DNA from: Aquisalimonas sp.
Lineage (GTDB): Bacteria > Pseudomonadota > Gammaproteobacteria > Nitrococcales > Aquisalimonadaceae
Direction: 5' to 3'
Assembly (NCBI GenBank): GCA_007127625.1
Contig: SKYZ01000282.1
Coordinates: 1 to 5,266, forward strand
DNA length: 5,266 nt
Shown here piece after piece: positions 1 through 5,266 of this stretch. Under the pieces are notes generated by a model, which was given only the letters and a program-made list of their open reading frames with translations, was not told the DNA's origin and made no database searches. A program made the position numbers and the translations under genes. Position 1 is the stretch's first letter. Every line of letters starts with the position of its first letter.

Positions 1-1496
1 CCACGCTGCCGGAACGGCTCCAGCAGCGCCGGGTCGCCACTGATGACATGAACCGGTACCGCCGGGCTGGGGTCCGGCCCGGTGATCAGCTGCGCCGGCT
101 GGTGGTCGCCCAGCACGATCAGCAGGGTGTTCCCGTCCACGTAGCGTTCGGCGTAGCCAGCGGCCACGCTCAGGGCGTAGTCCACGGACAGGGCGAAGTG
201 GGCACGGACCCGGTCGTGATCCCGCCACAGCTGCTCCGGCGTCTCGCCCTTGCCCTCCCACTGCTGGAAGATGGCGCCGTCGCCGATGCGCTCCCAGTCC
301 TCGATCACCGGCAGGATGGGCACCCAGGGCGCGTGGCTGCTCACCAGGGCCAGCATGCCGAACACCGGGGCATCCGCGGCGCGGCGCAGTTCCTGCTCGA
401 AGTACCACCAGGTGAACTGGTCCGGCATGGTGACCCAGTTGAACGGTGGCCCCTGGTAGGGGATATCGCCGGCTTCCCGGGTGGTGTCGAAGCCGTACCA
501 GCGCCCCTCCGGCCAGTCCTGAGTAATGGCCGGCATGATCTGCATGGTGGCATGGCCGGTGTTCTGGAAATCCTGCACCAGGGTGTCGCGCTGGGTGTTG
601 AGCATCAGCTCGTAGCGCAGCTGGTTCTCGATCCACAGTCCCGACAGAGTGGAGGCATGTGCCAGCCAGGACTGGCCGCCGACCATGGGCGCGTCCAGCG
701 TGCCGGTGACCATGTGCAGGCCGGCGGCATCGACGCGCTGCTCCAGGTCAATGAGCCGTGGGCGGATTACCGGTGCGTAGCGGTCGTCGAACACCGCCGA
801 CACGCCGTAGGACTCGATGAATCCCAGGATCACGTCCGTGTCCTGCAGGCCGGTGAGCGGCTGCGCGCTGTCACCGTCGTCGGCCTTCAGCATGGCGGCG
901 AAAGTGCGGCTCTCGCGGTGCGTGCGCGCCGCCCACTTGGCCTGGTCGGCGATCAGGGTGACACCCGGGGTGATGGCCCGGGGGACCACCGGCGACGTAT
1001 GGAATGTCAGCACGCCGGCGAGACCTGCGACCAGCACCACCGCGCCGCCGGTCCGCCACGCCGGAGCGCGCCCGGTGGGGCGTAGCATGGCGAGGAGCGC
1101 CGTGCTGCCCGCCCAGAGGATCGCCAGCGCCACCACCAGGCCCGCCAGCGCGCCCAGGGCCAGTAGCGGTGGCAGGTTGCCCAAGGCGAGATCGTATACG
1201 GAGGTGATCAGAGGATAGTCCAGATAGAGGTTCAGCGGCCGCGACAGGCTCATGCGCGCCAGCGCGTCGATGGCGGACATCAGCGTGAGCACCAGTAGCA
1301 GCGCCGCGGTCACCATCGCCGCGACGCGTGTCCAGCGGTGCCGCGGCAGCAGCATGAATGCCCCGGTGAGAACCAGGGCCTCGAATGCCAGCACGTTCGG
1401 TCCGAACCCCCAGTGGCGCGGGATCTCCAGCGCAAGCAGGAAGACGTTGAGCAGGCCGAGGGCCAGCAGAGGGCGGAGGGCGGAAACCGGCTGCAT
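1..1496 (-). CDS. Membrane-anchored sulfatase-like (alkaline phosphatase superfamily) transferase, partial, candidate OPG-modifying enzyme
   Basis: The first 498 residues are visible; the C-terminus lies beyond base 1. The N-terminus has about five hydrophobic segments (roughly residues 8-25, 34-50, 57-77, 108-137 and 150-166), followed by an extracytoplasmic catalytic domain, the layout of LtaS/OpgB-type enzymes. Visible superfamily motifs are IESYG (E228, candidate metal ligand), GGQSW (S276, aligned with the LtaS nucleophile Thr), SSHAPW (H388) and GDHQP (D464, H465, metal ligands). No Cys-centred formylglycine motif is seen, so a true sulfatase is unlikely. Such enzymes move phosphoglycerol or phosphoethanolamine groups from lipids to periplasmic or surface acceptors. 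Divergence from opgGH suggests OPG decoration (OpgB- or OpgE-like), but this is inference; phosphatase activity or another acceptor remains possible. The ATG at 1496 is the only ATG, GTG or TTG start in frame after the upstream stop at 1590-1592. Confidence 0.88.
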   Translation of the reverse strand, partial: MQPVSALRPLLALGLLNVFLLALEIPRHWGFGPNVLAFEALVLTGAFMLLPRHRWTRVAAMVTAALLLVLTLMSAIDALARMSLSRPLNLYLDYPLITSVYDLALGNLPPLLALGALAGLVVALAILWAGSTALLAMLRPTGRAPAWRTGGAVVLVAGLAGVLTFHTSPVVPRAITPGVTLIADQAKWAARTHRESRTFAAMLKADDGDSAQPLTGLQDTDVILGFIESYGVSAVFDDRYAPVIRPRLIDLEQRVDAAGLHMVTGTLDAPMVGGQSWLAHASTLSGLWIENQLRYELMLNTQRDTLVQDFQNTGHATMQIMPAITQDWPEGRWYGFDTTREAGDIPYQGPPFNWVTMPDQFTWWYFEQELRRAADAPVFGMLALVSSHAPWVPILPVIEDWERIGDGAIFQQWEGKGETPEQLWRDHDRVRAHFALSVDYALSVAAGYAERYVDGNTLLIVLGDHQPAQLITGPDPSPAVPVHVISGDPALLEPFRQR

Positions 1497-1508
1497 GGCG
1501 ACTGCTAA

Positions 1509-1514
1509 CCTTCT
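1509..1514 (-). promoter_or_regulatory. Possible ribosome binding site of the divergent transferase gene
   Basis: On the minus strand AGAAGG lies 12 bases before the ATG at 1496. The spacing is longer than usual, so the site is tentative. It overlaps the interrupted inverted repeat at 1510-1520. Confidence 0.35.
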
Positions 1515-1520
1515 CAGAAG
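1510..1520. repeat. Short interrupted inverted repeat CTTCT-c-AGAAG
   Basis: Two 5-base arms flank a single central base. The one-base centre rules out a stable RNA hairpin, so if it matters it would be as a protein-binding site. It overlaps the likely ribosome binding site of the minus-strand gene. Its length is within chance expectation. Confidence 0.3.
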
Positions 1521-1583
1521 TATTGTCAGGACTCGGTGAGTGTCTGCGCCGCTGTGGGCCGCGGCATTTGTGTCACGGTATTG

Positions 1584-1589
1584 TATAAT
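1584..1589 (+). promoter_or_regulatory. Probable -10 box of the opgGH promoter
   Basis: A perfect TATAAT lies 25 bases before the opgG ATG. At a 17-base spacing the -35 position (1561-1566, GCGGCA) matches the TTGACA consensus at only 3 of 6 positions, and there is no correctly placed extended -10 TGn. If used, transcription would begin near 1596, giving a leader of about 19 bases. An activator may be needed to offset the poor -35; this is inference. Confidence 0.5.
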
Positions 1590-1603
1590 TTATTGAAAAC
1601 CTC

Positions 1604-1607
1604 AGGA
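1604..1607 (+). promoter_or_regulatory. Ribosome binding site of opgG
   Basis: AGGA lies 7 bases upstream of the ATG at 1615, a normal Shine-Dalgarno spacing. It supports that start, which also gives a complete signal peptide. Confidence 0.65.
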
Positions 1608-1614
1608 TAAAACC

Positions 1615-3147
1615 ATGTCGTGCCTTCGCGGATCAGCCCTGTTCACCGGCCTTGCCCTGCTTCCCGTTACTTTGACCGCTGAACATGGGCATTTCCAGTC
1701 GGTCATCCAGCAGGCGGAGCAGCGCGCCGCGGAAGAGTATGCGCCTCCCCGGGGAGAGGTGCCGTCCGCCCTTGCGGAGATGGATTACAGCACCTACCAG
1801 CAGATCCGTTTCCGCCGCGACGCCGCCCTGTGGACCGGCGATGATCACGGTTTCAGCGTGCAGATGTTCCATCCCGGCTTTCTGTTCACCGACCCCGTTA
1901 GTCTTCACGTCCTGGAGGACGGCGTCAGTCGGGAAGTACCGTTCGACCCCGCGCTGTTCCGCTATGACCGCCAGGCGGAGGAGTTGAAAGACGAGGCCGG
2001 CGCAGTCGAGGGGTTCGCCGGCTTCCGCTTCCACTATCCCATCAATGACCCGGAGGTGGACGACGAGATTGCCGTCTTCCTCGGTGCCTCCTACTTCCGC
2101 CTGGTCGGGGAGGGGCAGGTCTACGGGCTCTCCAGTCGCGGGCTGGCCATCGACACGGTGACCGCCGGGGACGAGGAGTTTCCGGCGTTCCGCAGCTTCT
2201 GGCTGGAACGCCCGGGGGACGATGCCGATGCGGTCACCGTCTACGCCCTGCTGGACAGCCCCTCGGTGACCGGTGCCTACCGCTTCCGTATCCGCCCCGA
2301 GCCGGCCCTGGTGGTGGACGTGGACAAACACCTGTTTGCGCGGCAGGACATCGACAACCTGGGCGTGGCGCCGCTGACCAGCATGTTCGACCATGGCCAG
2401 CCCGCCATGACCCGGCGCGACGATTTCCGCCCGCGGGTGCACGACTCCGACGGCCTGCAGGCCCGCACGCGGGCCGGCGAGTGGATCTGGCGCCCGCTGA
2501 TCAACCCTGCCCGGTTCCGGGTAACCCAGTTGCGCGACAGCGACCCGGCAGGCTTCGGTCTGTTTCAGCGGGAGCGCGATTTCAGCAGCTACCTGGATCT
2601 CGAGGCGCAGTATCACCGGCGTCCCAGCCAGTGGGTCGAGCCGCTGGGAGACTGGGGCGAGGGCGGTGTGGAACTCGTGGAAATCCCCTCCGACGGCGAG
2701 ACCAACGACAACATCGTCGCCTACTGGGCCCCGGATGCCCCCTTCCGGGCCGGTGATCGGCGCCACTACGCCTACCGGCTGCGGATGCTGGGGGAGCAGC
2801 CGCCGGAACACTCCGGCGCCCGGGTGATCCGCAGCCGCACGGGCTGGGCGGCCACCCCGGGTGAACCTGATCCCCCGCCGGAGAGTGTGCGTCGTTTCGC
2901 CATCGATTTTCGCGGCGAGACCCTGGGGGAGGTCGATGTGGACGAGCTCGAGGCCGACATCGAGGTGTCCGATGGTGAGGTGACCGATGTCCGGGTGGTC
3001 TCCCTGCCCGAACTAAGGACGGTCCGAGTGACGTTCCGGCTGGTTCCGGACGGCGATCGGGCCGCGGACATGCGCCTGGTGCTTGCGGGTGCGCAGGGGC
3101 CGGTGAGCGAAACGTGGAACTTCGTCTGGTATGGCGATGAGCTCTGA
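1615..3147 (+). CDS. opgG: Periplasmic osmoregulated glucan biosynthesis protein OpgG (GH186 family)
   Basis: This is a 510-residue protein, essentially the same length as E. coli OpgG (511). Residues 1-22 form a Sec-type signal peptide with likely cleavage after LTA, so it acts in the periplasm. Family signatures include RPRVHDSDGL (273-281 region), GDWGEGGVELVEIP (about 345-358) and ETNDNIVAYWAP (362-373). The larger N-terminal part should be the glucan-binding beta-sandwich, and the C-terminal part from about residue 400 the Ig-like domain. OpgG and its paralogue OpgD act on beta-1,2-glucans; from memory, E. coli OpgD uses D300 as base and D388 as acid. Here D277 and D365 have the same spacing of 88 residues and lie in the matching motifs. 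OpgD is the main alternative name, but a Sec rather than Tat signal and the opgH partner favour OpgG. The protein is unusually acidic and has only two lysines. It is first in a two-gene operon. Confidence 0.97.
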   Translation: MSCLRGSALFTGLALLPVTLTAEHGHFQSVIQQAEQRAAEEYAPPRGEVPSALAEMDYSTYQQIRFRRDAALWTGDDHGFSVQMFHPGFLFTDPVSLHVLEDGVSREVPFDPALFRYDRQAEELKDEAGAVEGFAGFRFHYPINDPEVDDEIAVFLGASYFRLVGEGQVYGLSSRGLAIDTVTAGDEEFPAFRSFWLERPGDDADAVTVYALLDSPSVTGAYRFRIRPEPALVVDVDKHLFARQDIDNLGVAPLTSMFDHGQPAMTRRDDFRPRVHDSDGLQARTRAGEWIWRPLINPARFRVTQLRDSDPAGFGLFQRERDFSSYLDLEAQYHRRPSQWVEPLGDWGEGGVELVEIPSDGETNDNIVAYWAPDAPFRAGDRRHYAYRLRMLGEQPPEHSGARVIRSRTGWAATPGEPDPPPESVRRFAIDFRGETLGEVDVDELEADIEVSDGEVTDVRVVSLPELRTVRVTFRLVPDGDRAADMRLVLAGAQGPVSETWNFVWYGDEL

Positions 3148-5050
3148 TCGCGTGCACCGCACAGGGGACGCCGGCGGCCGGGTCCTGGCCTGCCCCGGGG
3201 TTGGCCTGCGTCGGTGCATGCTGGCCGGTTTCGTCGGCGCCACCGTCGCGCTGGCGGCAGGGGGCGTGCTGGCCGCGGTGGAACCGGCTGCGCTGGGGCC
3301 GCTGCAGGCGGTGTCGCTGCTCCTGTTCCTGGTGCTGTTCGCGTGGATTTCGCTGGCCTTCTGGAGTGCGACCATCGGATTCGTGCTGGGCGTGTCGGGT
3401 CGTGATCCACTGTCCCTTCGCCGGCTGGATCCGGGACCGGCGGAGGGCGATGGCGCGTCCCTGGCCAGCCGCACTGCCTTGATCATGCCCGTTCACAACG
3501 AGGATCCCCTGCGGGTCGTCCACGGGCTGGCCGCCACCTGTGAGTCAGTAATCGCCACCGGACAGGGCGCTGGCTTCGACGCCTTTGTCCTCAGCGACAC
3601 CACGGATGCGGACATCGCCGAACGGGAGCAGGCGGCGGTGGCGGCGCTGCGCGGGCGGCTACCGCGTGATTTCGGCGTCCATTACCGTCGCCGGCTCGAC
3701 AACGCCGGCCGCAAGGCAGGGAACATCGCCGATTTCTGCCGCCGCTGGGGTGGCCACTACGACTTCATGGTGGTCCTGGACGCCGACAGCCTCATGGCCG
3801 GCTCCACCGTGGTGAAACTGGTGCGCACCATGGAGGCCAACCCCGGGGCCGGGTTGATCCAGACCGTGCCGGTGCCCGTGAGGCAGCAGACGCTGTTCGG
3901 GCGGCTGTTCCAGTTTGCCGGGGCGGTGCACAGCCGCATGCTGGCCGCCGGCATGGCCTTCTGGCAGGGCGATGCGGCCAACTACTGGGGTCACAACGCC
4001 ATCGTTCGGCTGCGGGCGTTCACCGCCCACTGCGGGCTGCCAACCCTGCCGGGGCGGCCGCCCCTGGGCGGGGAGATCCTCAGCCACGATTTCGTCGAGG
4101 CGGCGTTGATGCGGCGTGCCGGGTGGGGCGTCTGGGTGCTGTCTGAAGTCCAGGGCAGTTACGAGGAACTGCCCACGACGCTGCTGGATTACGCCAAGCG
4201 CGACCGGCGCTGGATTCAGGGCAATCTTCAGCACCTGCGGCTGCTCGGCAATCGCGACCTGCACCCCTTGAGCCGGCTGCACTTCTTCCTGGGGGCATTC
4301 ACCTATCTGGCGTCGCCGCTGTGGCTGGCGCTGCTGGTCCTGAGCAGCGTCGATGCAGCGCTACGCTCCGGTGGCGGCCTGCTGGCCGCCACCGTCGACG
4401 CGCCGGGCCCTGCAGGTCCGGGGGCAGCGCTCGTGTTGCTGGTCGTCACTGTCCTGATGGTGCTCGCCCCGCGGTGTCTCGGGAGCATGCTGGCCGCGCT
4501 GCAGGCCTCTGCCGAGGGCGGGCGGACACGCCTTGCCGCCAGCGGTGTGCTGGACCTGGTGTTCTCGGTCCTGATCGCCCCCGTGCTGCTGGTTCTGCAC
4601 GCCTGGTTCCTGGTCTGCATCCTGGGTGGCCGGACCACCGCCTGGCAGGCCCAGGCGCGCCAGGGGCGGCTGCTGTCGTGGCGCCAGGCCTGGGGTTACA
4701 CCGGGGCGTTACCCATTCTGGCGCTGGTCTGGGGTGGGCTGCTTGCCTGGCAGGCGCCGGTACTGCTGGTGTGGTTGCTGCCGGTGCTGCTGCCCCTTCT
4801 GCTGGCACCGGTGCTGACGCGGCTTACCAGCAGTGATGCCCTGGGCAGGCGTCTGCACCATGGCGGTTTGCTGCGCCCACCCTCCGACCCCGCCGGGGCG
4901 ACCGTTCTCGCGCGGTTGAGTGCCCACGAGCAGGCGCCTGTGGATGTTTCAGGTTCACCAGCAGACCCCGCCATGGCGCCGCCGGAGCGGCCCGAGACAA
5001 TGCCCGTTCAGGCCCTCAACGCGCTGGCAATGCCCTTCGTCCCGCGCTGA
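3131..5050 (+). CDS. opgH: Inner-membrane glucan glucosyltransferase OpgH (GT2 family)
   Basis: OpgH builds the linear beta-1,2-glucan backbone from UDP-glucose and exports it. The 639-residue protein has two N-terminal membrane segments (about 29-50 and 58-86), a cytoplasmic GT2 domain (about 112-375), five or six further segments (from about 383 to 563) and a proline-rich tail. GT2 residues are visible in order: SDTTD (D156), DADS (D217, D219), HDF (D320) and RDRRW (R357, R360, W361, the (Q/R)xxRW motif). The GGR...W...Q...R stretch at 499-510, after a membrane segment, is also typical of OpgH. E. coli OpgH is about 847 residues; this form lacks most of the N-terminal cytoplasmic region. 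The gene overlaps opgG by 17 bases, or 11 if the second ATG at 3137 is used. Neither start has a clear ribosome binding site, so translation is probably coupled to opgG. Confidence 0.97.
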   Translation: MAMSSDRVHRTGDAGGRVLACPGVGLRRCMLAGFVGATVALAAGGVLAAVEPAALGPLQAVSLLLFLVLFAWISLAFWSATIGFVLGVSGRDPLSLRRLDPGPAEGDGASLASRTALIMPVHNEDPLRVVHGLAATCESVIATGQGAGFDAFVLSDTTDADIAEREQAAVAALRGRLPRDFGVHYRRRLDNAGRKAGNIADFCRRWGGHYDFMVVLDADSLMAGSTVVKLVRTMEANPGAGLIQTVPVPVRQQTLFGRLFQFAGAVHSRMLAAGMAFWQGDAANYWGHNAIVRLRAFTAHCGLPTLPGRPPLGGEILSHDFVEAALMRRAGWGVWVLSEVQGSYEELPTTLLDYAKRDRRWIQGNLQHLRLLGNRDLHPLSRLHFFLGAFTYLASPLWLALLVLSSVDAALRSGGGLLAATVDAPGPAGPGAALVLLVVTVLMVLAPRCLGSMLAALQASAEGGRTRLAASGVLDLVFSVLIAPVLLVLHAWFLVCILGGRTTAWQAQARQGRLLSWRQAWGYTGALPILALVWGGLLAWQAPVLLVWLLPVLLPLLLAPVLTRLTSSDALGRRLHHGGLLRPPSDPAGATVLARLSAHEQAPVDVSGSPADPAMAPPERPETMPVQALNALAMPFVPR

Positions 5051-5059
5051 CGCGTCAGC
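5046..5059. repeat. Perfect 14-bp palindrome spanning both convergent stop codons
   Basis: GCTGACGCGTCAGC equals its own reverse complement. It contains the opgH stop TGA (5048-5050) and the stop of the converging cytochrome b561 gene (5055-5057 on the minus strand). As RNA it could form only a 5-bp stem with a CGCG loop, and no T-run follows on either strand, so it is at best a weak bidirectional terminator. Confidence 0.6.
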
Positions 5060-5266
5060 CGAACAGGCTCATGCGTTGCATCACCCCGTCACGCCGTATC
5101 CGCCAGTGGTATAGGGCGCCGGTGATGTGCAGTACCACCAGGCCAAGGATGATCCAGCCCAGGGTGGCATGCCAGAAGAACAGCCGCTCCGACAGGGCGT
5201 CGTTCTCGCCGATCAGCCCGGGCAGGTGCCAGTGGAAGAACTCCACCGGGAAGCCGCCGGAGGCCG
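5055..5266 (-). CDS. Cytochrome b561, C-terminal fragment
   Basis: The last 69 residues are visible; the N-terminal three transmembrane helices would lie beyond base 5266. The fragment holds the final helix of a CybB-type diheme cytochrome b561, an inner-membrane protein that exchanges electrons with quinone. In E. coli CybB acts as a superoxide oxidase. Two histidines, in FFWHATLG (codon 5169-5171) and VLHITGAL (codon 5127-5129), are 14 residues apart, matching the spacing I recall for the heme ligands H136 and H150 of E. coli CybB. The ending with HWRIRRDGVMQRM is typical of the family. The reading frame is open to the window edge, so the GTG at 5246 is internal and not a start. It converges on opgH with 4 bases between stops. 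No functional link to glucan synthesis is evident. Confidence 0.9.
   Translation of the reverse strand, partial: ASGGFPVEFFHWHLPGLIGENDALSERLFFWHATLGWIILGLVVLHITGALYHWRIRRDGVMQRMSLFG

Larger units (their letters stand above)
1497..1614. promoter_or_regulatory. Divergent intergenic region between the transferase gene and opgGH
   Basis: This 118-base spacer separates two divergently transcribed genes and so should hold promoters for both. Its opgG-proximal part (about 1566-1613) is markedly AT-rich in an otherwise GC-rich window. A clear -10 box is visible for the plus strand. No convincing -35/-10 pair was found for the minus strand. No small ORF or RNA gene is apparent. Confidence 0.7.

Noticed and set aside
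48..1085. Long plus-strand open frame (345 codons) opposite the transferase gene
   Set aside because: The minus strand encodes a protein with clear superfamily motifs across the same bases. The plus-strand translation has no recognisable domain and reflects the lack of stops opposite GC-rich codons.
1520..1584. Direct repeat GTATTGT at 1520-1526 and 1578-1584
   Set aside because: Seven bases repeated twice in a short spacer is compatible with chance, and the spacing suggests no known binding arrangement.
1633..2811. Long minus-strand open frame (392 codons) opposite opgG
   Set aside because: OpgG is unmistakable on the plus strand. The antisense translation shows no family motif and is a GC-driven shadow.
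2582..3523. Minus-strand open frame across the opgG-opgH junction (313 codons)
   Set aside because: Its translation is low-complexity and rich in Arg, Pro and Ala, without motifs, and lies opposite two well-supported genes.
5046..5059. Reading the palindrome as a strong intrinsic terminator
   Set aside because: It allows only a 5-bp stem with a 4-base loop, and no T-run follows on either strand.
5055..5246. A complete 63-residue small membrane protein starting at GTG 5246
   Set aside because: The frame stays open upstream to the window edge, and the sequence matches the C-terminal helix of cytochrome b561, so this is an internal codon of a longer gene.

Overview
The window (5,266 bases, strongly GC-rich) is a chromosomal locus for osmoregulated periplasmic glucans (OPGs) from what looks like a gammaproteobacterium. 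The encoded proteins are almost free of lysine (8 in about 1,716 visible residues). The secreted OpgG is strongly acidic: 87 Asp/Glu against 51 Arg/Lys. That composition suggests a halophile or haloalkaliphile, for example an Ectothiorhodospiraceae-like organism. This placement is inferred from composition and gene content, not from a marker gene.

Layout. Positions 1-1496 (minus strand, 3' end outside the window) encode a membrane-anchored enzyme of the alkaline phosphatase/LtaS-type 'sulfatase' superfamily. A 118-base divergent spacer (1497-1614) follows, with an AT-rich patch that carries a perfect TATAAT. Positions 1615-3147 (plus) encode OpgG, the periplasmic OPG protein of family GH186. 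Positions 3131-5050 (plus) encode OpgH, the inner-membrane GT2 glucosyltransferase, which overlaps opgG by 17 bases. Positions 5055-5266 (minus, 5' end outside the window) encode the C-terminal end of a cytochrome b561. It converges on opgH with only 4 bases between the stop codons, and both stops lie inside a perfect 14-bp palindrome.

How the genes fit together. In the known pathway OpgH polymerises glucose from UDP-glucose into a beta-1,2-linked backbone and passes it across the inner membrane, and OpgG shapes the glucan in the periplasm. The divergent transferase-like gene is well placed to decorate the glucan, as phosphoglycerol transferase OpgB or phosphoethanolamine transferase OpgE do in Escherichia coli, but its substrate cannot be read from the sequence. 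Cytochrome b561 is probably an unrelated neighbour.

The core OPG system is known biology. The points worth a second look are the linked transferase with a candidate Ser nucleophile, the short OpgH that lacks the long N-terminal cytoplasmic region of the E. coli protein, and an OPG locus in an apparent halophile. No RNA genes, mobile elements, CRISPR arrays or convincing terminators were seen.
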